Below are positions 25,094 through 35,994 of a stretch of DNA of 64,000 nt, piece by piece. Where the stretch lies: positions 1 through 64,000 of the forward strand of contig CAWGBJ010000026.1 of the NCBI GenBank assembly GCA_963820795.1. Reading direction: 5' to 3'. Positions within the stretch are counted from its first letter, which is position 1. Every line of letters starts with the position of its first letter. The notes below the pieces were generated by a model. It was not told where the DNA came from and ran no database searches. It saw only the letters and a list, made by a program, of their open reading frames with translations. The position numbers and the translations under genes are program-made. Source of the DNA: Roseiarcus sp963820795 (GTDB lineage Bacteria; Pseudomonadota; Alphaproteobacteria; Rhizobiales; Beijerinckiaceae).

Positions 25094-25478
25094 ATAGATC
25101 AACCCTTACGGAAAGAGAGAGATAACCGGGGCGAATTTCCTGACAGCCCGCGGTCGGCAATCGAGGAGTTCGCGTGCTCCCGCGGCGTTCTGCAAGATGC
25201 TTGATTTGCTCATCTTTGCGCCGCGGAGCATTGGCGTCTGCGGGTATTTTGCAGCACTTCTGCCTGGAGGGCCGGGTCAAGCCGGTCGAGCCCGACGCCG
25301 CCGGGACGCCCCGAGCGCTGCCCGGGGCGGATCCGCCCGGCGCAAAACCGGGCCCCCGTCCGCATGATCCGCATCGCCATCACGCCCGCCGCCTTCGGCG
25401 TTCGCCTGTACGCTCCCGCCGCCGCCCCCTGGCTTGGCTCATTGACGAAAGCGGCCGGAGGCTTGCGGTGGCGCAGCG
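25094..25478. other. Intergenic stretch, no gene recognised
   Basis: This 385-base stretch follows the tRNA 3' half. Frames on both strands have arginine/proline/alanine-rich, shadow-like composition and no supported start. No repeats or hairpins of note were seen apart from GC-rich inverted bits near 25300-25350. Confidence 0.5.
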
Positions 25479-25646
25479 TCACGCCTGCCATCCGTTGCTG
25501 CAATAGAGCACCCAATTCCGCCCCTTGGGAACATCCACGACTTCCTCGTAGTGCTGCAACCCATACTGGCACGCCGTCCAAGTCATAGGCTTGGAGACGA
25601 TCATCGTTGACTGTCCTATGATGTAGGCTGTGATGAACCAACTCAT
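25479..25646 (-). CDS. Small protein of 55 residues, unknown function
   Basis: ATG 25646 is preceded by GAGGG with eight-base spacing and opens a 55-codon frame. The protein reads MSWFITAYIIGQSTMIVSKP at the start, continues with MTWTACQYGLQH and ends RNWVLYCSNGWQA. It is rich in aromatic residues, with two Cys and balanced composition, unlike the other frames in the area, which argues that it is real. The N-terminal part is moderately hydrophobic but not a clear signal peptide. I do not recognise it. No operon partner. Confidence 0.45.
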   Translation of the reverse strand: MSWFITAYIIGQSTMIVSKPMTWTACQYGLQHYEEVVDVPKGRNWVLYCSNGWQA

Positions 25647-25928
25647 GGTAGTGTCCCTCGGATAGTAGACTTACCTATCCTAGGAAAAACGCTCACGGAT
25701 CGCAATCGTCGCAGGGTCTCATCTCAAATTAACGTAATCAATCACGAGACGTCGTCCCGGTCGAGGTCCGTCCGCCTCGCCATTTTCGGCAAAAAGCCAA
25801 GCGCCCGCACGATGAGCGCGAGGCGGCGCCAGGATGCGGGCGTCCGGCCGGCGTGAGTTGAAGGGTATGGCGGCGAACCTCGCGTCAATATCCGGCGCAT
25901 TCAAATAATGGGCTTCGTGGAGCGAAAT

Positions 25929-26276
25929 CTATTGAGAATATTGGACGACGCTATTGCTGTTCAGGTCGACGATAGCGCGGTGGCCGTTGACGATCGCCGC
26001 GCCGTAGCCGGGTCGATCGGGGATCGGAGTTGGACTGACATCGTTAGGAAGTTGCGTGCCCTGACGGACCGTCCCAGAGACCGTGACAGCAGGACCGCCG
26101 CCCACGGGGCCATAGTTCGGCGGCTGCAACGTCGGTTGGCTCGCTTTGCCGGACTTGCCGGGCGCTGTGGGCCATGCCGGTCCCGGAGGCGCGTAAACGC
26201 CACGGAGCGTGTCCTGCGCAAATCCCGCAGTTCCCATTCCGAATAAGGCTACGAAAGAAAGCACAATCTTGCGCAT
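25929..26276 (-). CDS. Small secreted protein with proline-rich middle
   Basis: The 115-residue product starts at ATG 26276 with GGAGA upstream. Residues 1-20 (MRKIVLSFVALFGMGTAGFA) are a classic Sec signal peptide with a signal peptidase I site after GFA. The mature part has a proline-rich region (YAPPGPAWPTAPG, LQPPNYGPVGGG) and a C-terminal segment IPDRPGYGAAIVNGHRAIVD, which resembles the conserved end of small periplasmic DUF1236-type or related rhizobial proteins (RAVIVDPRTRRIVQ). A periplasmic location is well supported; function is unknown. It stands alone. Confidence 0.75.
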   Translation of the reverse strand: MRKIVLSFVALFGMGTAGFAQDTLRGVYAPPGPAWPTAPGKSGKASQPTLQPPNYGPVGGGPAVTVSGTVRQGTQLPNDVSPTPIPDRPGYGAAIVNGHRAIVDLNSNSVVQYSQ

Positions 26277-26743
26277 ATCCGTCTCCGCCCTTGGTGATGT
26301 TGACCGTTCGAAAAGCAGCAGCAGTTGGCCCGGACCTTCGCGTCGTGATCCTAGCAGGCCAGCTCGATCGGCGCCACCATGCCCGAAAAAAACGCCTGGC
26401 TCGACGCTACTGGACGTTGAATACGCGCAGGAAGTTGTTTGGACTGTCACACACACGCGAGCTGTTATCCGTGGTCCGGGCCGGCAGCGAATTCGGCGGG
26501 GACTTTCTGCTTGCGGGTGGGCGATCCGCATCTCTCTCTGCGAGGCATCATGCGAATGCAACCTGATGCTTATTTCTTAGAAGCACGCGCTCCGGAAACA
26601 TGGATTTCCGCAGAACGAAATTTGGGCAGTTTCAACGCTTTCCCGAGCTGTAGCCCATTGACAACCTGCCGGTTGAGATCACAAACTTACGTTTGGGTTC
26701 GGCACGGCGAATTTCATTTCCGACGACGTTTGGGAATGCCGTC
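26277..26743. other. Intergenic stretch, no gene recognised
   Basis: A 467-base gap between divergent small genes. Several frames of 60-120 codons are open but have cysteine/serine/arginine-rich, shadow-like composition and no ribosome binding site. AT content is higher around 26570-26700, compatible with promoters for the flanking genes, but I cannot place them. Confidence 0.45.
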
Positions 26744-26956
26744 ATGAGTTCAGGGAACGCGAGGGATGAGCATTCACGACGAAGCGACCCTGTCAAAACA
26801 GCGCAATTACTGATCCAGCGACATGGAAATGAAATCGCGCTCCGGAAGACGGTCCGCGAAAGAGCCAGGGCGCGGCGGGCTCGCGATCGCCGACGGTTCC
26901 AATTTTGGGCGACCATCGCGGCAGAGATAGAAGCCCTTGATTCCTCCCGACACTAA
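26744..26956 (+). CDS. Small conserved hypothetical protein
   Basis: The 70-residue protein is read from ATG 26744 (MSSGNARDEH). Its core, DPVKTAQLLIQRHGNEIALR followed by a basic helix and FWATIAAEIEALDSS, follows the pattern A-x2-LI-x-RHG-x4-A ... W-x2-I-x2-AI-x2-L seen in short Hyphomicrobiales proteins (DUF6961-like or similar). Usual members have an acidic or neutral middle; here the middle is strikingly arginine-rich (RERARARRARDRRR). A fully helical cytosolic protein is likely. Function unknown. It has no close operon partner. Confidence 0.6.
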   Translation: MSSGNARDEHSRRSDPVKTAQLLIQRHGNEIALRKTVRERARARRARDRRRFQFWATIAAEIEALDSSRH

Positions 26957-27075
26957 CGCTCTGACGCTCAGAGCGTTCGGAAGGAACTCCCTATGCCGGC
27001 TCTCCTGATCATTTCGGCGGGCCCGGCGTTTTCGCCTGCGCCTCAAGATCGATCGCGCAATTGCGGACAACAGAG

Positions 27076-27294
27076 TCAGCGACCTGAGACGTTCATCTCC
27101 CAAGTTTGCCGGCGATCATGATCGTCTTGAGCGTTCGCGGTCTCCTCGATTGGCCATGACGCGGTGCGGTAGATCTTGGCGCGGTATCCTTCGGCCTCGA
27201 AGCCGATGACGCTCCGCTCGGCGGCGGCGCGGGACGCGAACACGTGATATTCGGGCGAGACGCCGTCGACCCCGAGAACGTGCACTATATACAT
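27076..27294 (-). CDS. Small hypothetical protein
   Basis: The 72-residue product begins MYIVHVLGVDGVSPEYHVFA and continues RAAAERSVIGFEAEGYRAKI, a compact alternating beta-helix-beta pattern, then an acidic tail. Similar short proteins with VHVL/EYHxF/RAAAERFV patterns occur in rhizobial genomes as conserved hypotheticals, to my recollection. GGCGAGG lies upstream of the ATG. Function is unknown; no genes are closely linked on the same strand. Confidence 0.55.
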   Translation of the reverse strand: MYIVHVLGVDGVSPEYHVFASRAAAERSVIGFEAEGYRAKIYRTASWPIEETANAQDDHDRRQTWEMNVSGR

Positions 27295-27869
27295 CGCGGC
27301 CTCGCCCGAGGCGGCCTACTCGGCCCGACGCCAATCGCAGATCGGGCCTTGAGAACTGAGCGGCCCAGAACTGCGGAGCGTCTGAGCCGCCCGCTTGGGG
27401 ACGGGGGAAAGGGCGTCTGTCCCTCGGGGGAGCTTGGGGGGATTGCCCCCCGGGTTCGGCTTCTTCCCTCCATCGGCCGCGATCCTTTTTTGCGGTACCC
27501 GCAAATCGCCCTGCGGCGTCCTCAATTAGGCACCGGGTCGAGGAGAGGGACAAGTGCGCGAAAGGATAAGCGCCATCCTTCTTTCGTGCGCGCTCGACCT
27601 GGACTCCTCGATCAAGGGCGACGCCAGAGGATTTTTTTAGGACGACCGACTCGTCAGGGATGACGCTCGTTGGCGCGCGGTCCCGCGGCGGGGGCCTCGG
27701 CTCATTCCCCCGACCGGCATCGTCCGCCGTGTGGCGCCAGCCGTCTGCTCCGCGAAAGAAGCCGTCCTTCAGCAGCATTTCGGAGAGAGGCTCCTGGGTT
27801 GCCTCTTGTTCGCGGAATATGGCGACTCTGAACGGTCATCCTGCTATTTTGGTTCTGTAAAAGGGCGCG
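27295..27869. other. Intergenic stretch with a GC hairpin
   Basis: A 575-base gap upstream of the cyclase gene. No frame has convincing composition. A perfect hairpin GGGGGG-ATTG-CCCCCC is at 27436-27451 and a T7 run follows at 27632-27638. The last 100 bases before 27870 should contain the cyclase promoter, but no clear -35/-10 pair can be named. Confidence 0.45.
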
Positions 27870-29783
27870 ATGGCGGAAACCCGCAAACTTGCAGCGATCC
27901 TGGCTGCCGACGTCGTCGGTTTCAGCCGCCTCACTGGTGCAGACGAGGATCGCACTTTGGCGCGGCTTCGGGCTCTGCGCAGCGATCTGATCGACCCCAC
28001 GATCGCAGTCCACAACGGGCGTGTGTTCAAGCGTACCGGCGACGGCAGCCTCATCGAGTTCCGCAGCGTGGTCGACGGCGTGCGCTGCGCGATCGAAATT
28101 CAGAACGCCATGGTGGAGCGCAACGCCGGCGTACCGGACGACCGCCGCATCGAGTTCCGCGTCGGCATTCATTTGGGCGACGTGGTCGAGGAGAGCGACG
28201 GCGACCTGATGGGCGACGGCGTCAATATCGCCGCGCGATTGGAAGGGATCGCCAAGCCCGGCGCGATCTGTCTCTCCGAGGACGCCTATCGGCAGGTGAA
28301 GGGGCGGCTCGATCTCGCCGTGACCGATCTAGGGCCGACGCAACTGAAGAACATTGCCGAACCGGTGCGGGCCTATTCGTTGCAAGTCGGCGGTTCTGCG
28401 GCGGCGAAGGCCGCAGCGTTGGGTGCGACCGCGGCGCAAAAGAAGCGGCCATCGCGCGCCCTGCCAGGGTTGGCCGGCGCGGCGGTTTTGATCGCGCTCG
28501 CCGCCGTCGCCTGGCGTTACCTCGGCGTCGATCACGGCGCGTCTCAATTTGCCAGCGTCGACCACGCGCGCTCGATCGTCGTACTGCCTCTCAGCAATCT
28601 CTCGGGCGATGCGAGTCAGGACTACCTGGCGGACGCTTTGACCGACGAACTCACGACCTCGATCGCGCGGCTGCCCGGCATGTTCGTCATCGCGCGCAAC
28701 ACGGCCTTCACCTATGGGGGAAAGCCAATCGACCTGAGGGCCATCGGCAAAGAGCTAGGCGTGAAATATGCGCTGGAAGGTTCGGTGCAGCCGACTGCGA
28801 ACCGCATCCGCGTCAACGCCCAGCTCATCGACGCCGACAGCGGCGCACATCTCTGGGCCGAGAGTTTCGACGAGGACCGCGCCAATCTCCTGCAGACGGA
28901 GGACGCCATCGTCGCGCGGCTCGCGCGCACTCTCGACCTGAAGATGAATGACATCGAGGCGGCAAAGGCGGCCCGATCGCGTCCGAACAATCCCGACGCC
29001 GAGGACCTCGCGCTGCGATGCGTCGCTCGCTTTTTTGCCAACTTTGCAGATGCCCGAGATCCGGTGAAGCATCCGGAACTCTATGAAGCCTGCGAGGAGG
29101 CGCTTCGCCTCGATCCCGGTAATACCCGCGCGCTCAAAGCTCTCGCCGTCCGATTGTCGTTCTTGTCTTCTGGCCCCGGCCGGACGGCAGAACTCGCGCG
29201 CCTGGACGCTCTCGTTCAGAAGGCGCTTTCGGTCGATCCAAACGACCTGCGCGCTCGTTTTGCCAAGGGTGTTCTCGACGTCATGCATGGCCGCAACGAT
29301 GAAGCCATTGTCGAGTTCCAGCGGGTGATCGCTTCGGACGGCAGCGACATCGGGTCGTACGGCTGGCTCGGCTCGATTTACATGTGGGCCGGGGAGGAAG
29401 AAAAGGCGATTGCTGTTTTCGACAAAGCCATGCTGCTCAGTCCGCACGACCCCAACCTGCCGATTTTGCTGAAGGACAAGGCGCTGGCGCTCGGCGCTCT
29501 CGGACGGGATGCGGAAGCGTCAGCTTTGCTGACTCAGGCCCTGACCCTATCTCCGAACGACCGCGAGAATTTGGGGGCTCAAGCGGCCATGCTCGCCAAT
29601 CTGGGCCGCGAAGGCGAAGCGCGTGACGTCTACCAGCGCTTCGTCGCGGCCGGCGGAGGCCAAAGAACGACCATAGCGGGTCTCAAACTCTACTATGCGG
29701 ATCAAGCACGCGTTCCAGTCGTGGCTTCTTATCTAGAGCGCATCTTCGCCGGCCTGCGCAAGCTCGGGATGCCGGAGCAGTGA
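27870..29783 (+). CDS. Class III adenylate cyclase with TolB-like and TPR domains
   Basis: The 637-residue protein has an N-terminal class III cyclase domain (residues 6-165: metal Asp in ILAADVVGFSRL, second Asp in RTGDGSLIEF, then MGDGVNIAARLEGIA), a single membrane segment near 195-213 (AGAAVLIALAAVAW), a TolB/FlgO-like domain (230-360: SIVVLPLSNLSGDASQDYLA, ALEGSVQPTANRIRVNAQLI, HLWAESFD) and a C-terminal TPR region. This architecture is common and expanded in Hyphomicrobiales. It should produce cAMP in the cytosol; the TolB/TPR part lies beyond the membrane segment and probably senses periplasmic or protein partners. It is followed after 184 bases by the TIR gene on the same strand. Confidence 0.9.
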   Translation: MAETRKLAAILAADVVGFSRLTGADEDRTLARLRALRSDLIDPTIAVHNGRVFKRTGDGSLIEFRSVVDGVRCAIEIQNAMVERNAGVPDDRRIEFRVGIHLGDVVEESDGDLMGDGVNIAARLEGIAKPGAICLSEDAYRQVKGRLDLAVTDLGPTQLKNIAEPVRAYSLQVGGSAAAKAAALGATAAQKKRPSRALPGLAGAAVLIALAAVAWRYLGVDHGASQFASVDHARSIVVLPLSNLSGDASQDYLADALTDELTTSIARLPGMFVIARNTAFTYGGKPIDLRAIGKELGVKYALEGSVQPTANRIRVNAQLIDADSGAHLWAESFDEDRANLLQTEDAIVARLARTLDLKMNDIEAAKAARSRPNNPDAEDLALRCVARFFANFADARDPVKHPELYEACEEALRLDPGNTRALKALAVRLSFLSSGPGRTAELARLDALVQKALSVDPNDLRARFAKGVLDVMHGRNDEAIVEFQRVIASDGSDIGSYGWLGSIYMWAGEEEKAIAVFDKAMLLSPHDPNLPILLKDKALALGALGRDAEASALLTQALTLSPNDRENLGAQAAMLANLGREGEARDVYQRFVAAGGGQRTTIAGLKLYYADQARVPVVASYLERIFAGLRKLGMPEQ

Positions 29784-29967
29784 ATTAGAGCTCGTTGCGC
29801 GCAGGGATTGATGTCGATGCGGGGGGAACGTCGTAAGCTGCCGTAAGGTCGATCTTTGCGACTGTCACTGATCTGCAGAATAGTCCGCTTCACGTCGACT
29901 CTGGCCGTTTGACCGAGAGCTCCCGCTTCTCAGGGCGATCGAGGTCAGCAACTCGAATGAGTTTGAA

Positions 29968-31320
29968 ATGAGCGTCAGGGTCTTCGTCAGCTACAGTCAT
30001 CGTGACGAGCGCTATCTTGCGAAGGACTCCCTTCTCGGCTTCTTGAAGGGGTTGGAGCGAACAGAGGACGTCCAATTCTGGACGGATCAAGCCCTGTCCG
30101 CCGGGGATCTCTGGGATGAAACGATCAAGAGCAAACTCCGAGACTCGGATATCGCGCTCGTGCTGGTCAGCCAATGGTTTCTCGACTCGCCCTATTGCAC
30201 CGATACGGAGATTCGGACGTTCCTGCAGCTCTGCCGCGACCGCGGATTGGCGATCGTGCCCATCATACTGTCGCCTTGCGAATGGGACCGTCACGAGTGG
30301 CTGCGATCCCGGCAGTGCCTGCCGAGGGGAGGCAAAACTATTGAAGAGCACTATGTCGATCCCGGTCAACAAAAGCGCTTGTTTTTCGACATACGCCAGG
30401 ATCTCAGGAGGCACATAGACCAGGCGCGCGGGCTGAGCCGTTCGCCTGAGGCAAGATCGGCCTCACTTGCCACTCCGCCAGCGATCCGAACCTATCGGCG
30501 AGAGGTCGATCGGGTGTTGCGTGCCCGACAGGGAGCGCTTCCGCCCGACGAGAGCAGGGTCCTGTCGGTTCTGGCGCGCAAGCTGGAAATGAGCGGGCAG
30601 GACGTGAGCGTCGTCGAATCCGCGGCGCGGGACGACTACCGGAGGCTCACGCAGGAATACGAACAAGCGCTGCGCAGCGAATTCCGCGAGAGTTATGCTT
30701 TGACGCCTCCTGCAGCGGAGCGACTGGCCCGGTTGAGGGAGTTTCTCGGACTGAGCGCCGACGAGGCGGCGGCGGTCGAGAAACGCCTGGCCGAGTTCCC
30801 CAAGAAGCTTGCGCGCTACGAGAAAGCCTTTGAGGCGGCTACCCGGGAGACATTTCCGCTAACGGAACGCCAATCGGCGGAACTGAGCCGGCTGCAACAG
30901 ATTCTCGGTCTTGCTGACGAGGACGTGTTGCCCATCCGCGCGCGCCTGTCATCAGCCACGCCCGGGTGGTTCTTCGAGGAGATCCTGCCGAAGACCCTGG
31001 AGATTCAGCACGAACTCTGCGCTCTCATCGGCGGTCGCTACGGAGTTCGGCTCACCGGAAGCCAACCAGGCGAGTGGACGTTGGACTATACGAAGGCGAC
31101 TGTAACGCCGACCATCGTCGATGACGTGGAGCTATACGTGGAGATGCCGAGCGAAGACTTCAGCCGTTTGCTACGGGGGGAGCTTGACGTTGATGCTTCG
31201 TTTGAGGCGGGGCGTTTCAAGGTTCTCGGCAAAGTGGAGCTTCTTGCCAACCTGGTCTTCGTGTTCGACGCAGGCGGGCAAGAGAACGTCACGCCGGTCT
31301 TCCTGAACGATCAGACGTGA
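29968..31320 (+). CDS. TIR-domain protein with helical repeats and SCP2-like C-terminus
   Basis: Residues 1-150 are a bacterial TIR domain: VRVFVSYSHRDERYL, VQFWTDQALSAGDLW, SDIALVLVSQWFLDSPYC, then TDTEIRTFL, whose Glu is the likely NAD-cleaving residue. Residues about 170-320 hold three helical repeats starting YRREVDRVL, YEQALRSEF and YEKAFEAAT and each containing L-x2-L/LGLS/E-D-type ends, like repeats in cyanobacterial multidomain proteins. Residues about 345-445 resemble an SCP2 sterol-carrier fold (GVRLTGSQPGEWTLDY, VEMPSEDFSRLLRGELDV, FEAGRFKVLGKVELL). TIR proteins usually deplete NAD+ on sensing a trigger; here a lipid-binding domain could be the sensor. That role is inference. Confidence 0.8.
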   Translation: MSVRVFVSYSHRDERYLAKDSLLGFLKGLERTEDVQFWTDQALSAGDLWDETIKSKLRDSDIALVLVSQWFLDSPYCTDTEIRTFLQLCRDRGLAIVPIILSPCEWDRHEWLRSRQCLPRGGKTIEEHYVDPGQQKRLFFDIRQDLRRHIDQARGLSRSPEARSASLATPPAIRTYRREVDRVLRARQGALPPDESRVLSVLARKLEMSGQDVSVVESAARDDYRRLTQEYEQALRSEFRESYALTPPAAERLARLREFLGLSADEAAAVEKRLAEFPKKLARYEKAFEAATRETFPLTERQSAELSRLQQILGLADEDVLPIRARLSSATPGWFFEEILPKTLEIQHELCALIGGRYGVRLTGSQPGEWTLDYTKATVTPTIVDDVELYVEMPSEDFSRLLRGELDVDASFEAGRFKVLGKVELLANLVFVFDAGGQENVTPVFLNDQT

Positions 31321-31526
31321 GCGAGCCGAGTTGCCAAAACGTCCTTTGGCTTGGCCGGTTGGGCGGGCTCCGAGGGGCCGGGCCTTCCCAGCGCCCGTTG
31401 CGTCCCCCGCGCAAGCTCTTATAGGCGTTCGAAGGCCAGGGCGGTGAAAGCGGAACTGCCGCCAGAAATGCGCTATTATGGCTAAGGTTCTCGAGGCCGA
31501 ACGCGGCGACAAGGGCAGGTGAAGCC

Positions 31527-31929
31527 ATGGAGACGAATTTTCCGCGCTATTGGATGTGGTCGGAAGCGTTCGAAGCGCTGGCGCGCGCCGAGCGGATGCA
31601 GCGGCAGTTTTTCCAGCCGGCGCGCTCGTCCGCGACGTGGGAGCCGCCGGTGGACGTGCTCGAGACCGAGCGTGCGGTGCTGGTGCTGGTCGCGTTGCCG
31701 GGGGTCGAGATCGGCGAGGTCAAGGCGCTCATCGAGGGCGGCACGCTGACGGTCGCCGGGATCCGGACCTATCCGCCGGAGATGCAGACGGCGACCATCC
31801 ACCGTCTCGAGCTTCCGCAAGGCCGCTTCGAGCGGCGCGTTCGTCTTCCGCCCGGACTCTATTCCAGCATTGAGCGATCCGCCTTCAACGGTTGCCTGCT
31901 GATTACGCTCCTGAAGTCGGAGGCGCGTC

Positions 31930-31937
<8 letters not shown>
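31527..31937 (+). CDS. Hsp20-family small heat shock protein
   Basis: The 136-residue protein has an alpha-crystallin domain (residues 42-130): EPPVDVLETERAVLVLVALP, GVEIGEVKALIEGGTLTVAG, then FERRVRLPPGL and the final strand GCLLITLLK. The N-terminal arm (MWSEAFEALARAERMQRQFF) is short. AGGTGAAG precedes the ATG. Its last eight bases overlap the start of lon, so the holdase and the protease are translationally coupled, forming a protein-quality unit. RpoH control would fit, but I could not identify a convincing heat-shock promoter in the 206-base gap upstream. Confidence 0.92.
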
Positions 31938-34347
<2,410 letters not shown>

Positions 34348-34360
34348 TTTAGGACCGTTC

Positions 34361-35770
34361 TCACAGCCGGCTGAGAAAGTCGTCGAGTTCGCGAAAATAC
34401 GTCGCCCACGTCGGCGGGCGGAACCGCGCGGCTTCTTCGCGCTTGCGAGCCACGGTTGCCGGGTCCGTGGCCAGGCGCGACACCTCCCTTTCCCAGGCTG
34501 GCCCTTCGATCGGCGAGAGCAGAGTCGCGCAGCCCTGGGTCACCTCGCGAAAGACGGCGATGTCGGAGGCGATCACCGGCGTGCCGAGGGAAAGCGCCTC
34601 GACCAGTGGCAAGCCATAGCCCTCGTCGAACGAGGGCATCAGCAACGCCCGGGCGCCACGCAGGAGCGTGACGAGGTCGGCGGACCGCAGCCCGGCGATC
34701 TCGAGGACATGTCCCTTTATCGAAAGGCAGCGGTCCAGCATGTCGGCGGTCTGCTCGCTCTCCCAGCCTCGCGCCCCGACCAGCACCAGTCGCGGCGCGC
34801 CCGCCCGCTCGGCGACCAGCCGCCGCCAAAGGTGCAACAACAGCAAATGGTTCTTGCGCGGCTCGATCGTGCCGAGGACCACGAAATAGGGATGGCCGCG
34901 CCAGGGTTCGTCGCCCGCCTCCTGGGCTTTCGCCGCCGCTTCGAGCGGCGAGGGAAACGGCTGCACGTGGATCGGCCGCGAGCGCGATCCCTGCCGCGAC
35001 AGCTCCAGTTGCAGGCGCGCCTTGACGGTCTCGGTCGAGACGATGAAGGCGCTCGCGTGCCGGAAGGCGGTGGCAAGGCGCCGGCGGAAGATCGGCAGAT
35101 TGACCGGCAAAAAATATTCTGGGCAATCGAGCGGCAACAAGTCGTGGATCATCATCACATTGCAAAGATCCTTGCGCCGCTCGAGCCAGTGAAAGAAGAT
35201 CGGGTGCTCGAACACGTGCTGAGCCACGTTGAGATAGAGGGCGCCCTGCGGAACAAGAAGCGTCCGATTGTCGAGGAGACGGCCTTTCCACTGTTGCGCC
35301 CGGCGCGTCAAAATCGACTGCAGGGCGGCCTTCGTCAGGGGCGCCCGCCTCTTCAGCGCCGCCTTCGGCGGCGATTCGAGCCATCGCAAAACGGCGGGAA
35401 ACCATTCGTCCGCACCCTCGCTGGACCAGCGCGACTGCGAAAGCTGGACGAACGCCCGCGCCTCATCGAGGGACATCAGGTGTGGGCGGCGCAACCCGTA
35501 ATGAACGCCGGCCGCCATCCGGCCTTCGCCGGAAAAATGCGCCGCATAGGCCAGATCGATCCGGTCGATGCCGGTCGAGGCCCGCGTCGGCAGCCGCGAA
35601 ACCAGATGCGTCATGTCGAAAACAATCGGCCGCGGCAGCGGGGCCGCTGGCGCGGGGGCTGTCTCTGTTTGCGCCTCTGCCGCCGATCTGCTGTCCTGCG
35701 CCCGGAGATCGACGCCGCTCGCATGGAGGGGCCGATCGGCCGGGGGCGATTTGCCGGAGTCGATTTGCAC
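34361..35770 (-). CDS. Glycosyltransferase family 4 protein
   Basis: The 469-residue protein is a GT-B glycosyltransferase. After a 45-residue low-complexity start, the N-domain begins PIVFDMTHLVSRLPTRASTG and IDRIDLAYA; the C-domain has FVVLGTIEPRKNHLLLL, LVLVGARGWES and the sugar-nucleotide site PSFDEGYGLPLVEALSLGTP with the E-x7-E type pair. It lacks signal peptide and membrane segments, so acts at the cytoplasmic side of surface-glycan assembly. It converges with lon (13 bases apart, with a CAGCCGGCTG palindrome at the junction) and is divergent from the next glycosyltransferase. Donor and acceptor are unknown. Confidence 0.88.
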   Translation of the reverse strand: MQIDSGKSPPADRPLHASGVDLRAQDSRSAAEAQTETAPAPAAPLPRPIVFDMTHLVSRLPTRASTGIDRIDLAYAAHFSGEGRMAAGVHYGLRRPHLMSLDEARAFVQLSQSRWSSEGADEWFPAVLRWLESPPKAALKRRAPLTKAALQSILTRRAQQWKGRLLDNRTLLVPQGALYLNVAQHVFEHPIFFHWLERRKDLCNVMMIHDLLPLDCPEYFLPVNLPIFRRRLATAFRHASAFIVSTETVKARLQLELSRQGSRSRPIHVQPFPSPLEAAAKAQEAGDEPWRGHPYFVVLGTIEPRKNHLLLLHLWRRLVAERAGAPRLVLVGARGWESEQTADMLDRCLSIKGHVLEIAGLRSADLVTLLRGARALLMPSFDEGYGLPLVEALSLGTPVIASDIAVFREVTQGCATLLSPIEGPAWEREVSRLATDPATVARKREEAARFRPPTWATYFRELDDFLSRL

Positions 35771-35994
35771 GACGATGGCGCGGCTACGGATGGTGTCGTT
35801 GGCCAGCAGTCATGGCGCGGGGATAGCAAAGCGCGACGGGGAAGGAAACCGGCGCGGCCGCCGTGGGAATCGTTATCGAGAACGTCAGTTCATTCGATTG
35901 CCGATATCGGCTAAGAGGGGACGGGGTTTTGCGACGCATGCGCCCCAGCGCGCCACCGCCGAAATTCTGGGGTTTGTTCAGCCAGGGCGAGAAG

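Noticed and set aside
25719..25904. A 61-codon minus-strand frame in a gene-poor stretch
   Set aside because: TTG start without ribosome binding site and shadow-like composition; no family resemblance.
27870..31320. Canonical Pycsar system
   Set aside because: The cyclase is of the widespread TolB-TPR type and the TIR protein has no cyclic-nucleotide-binding domain, so only a loose analogy is kept as a low-priority observation.
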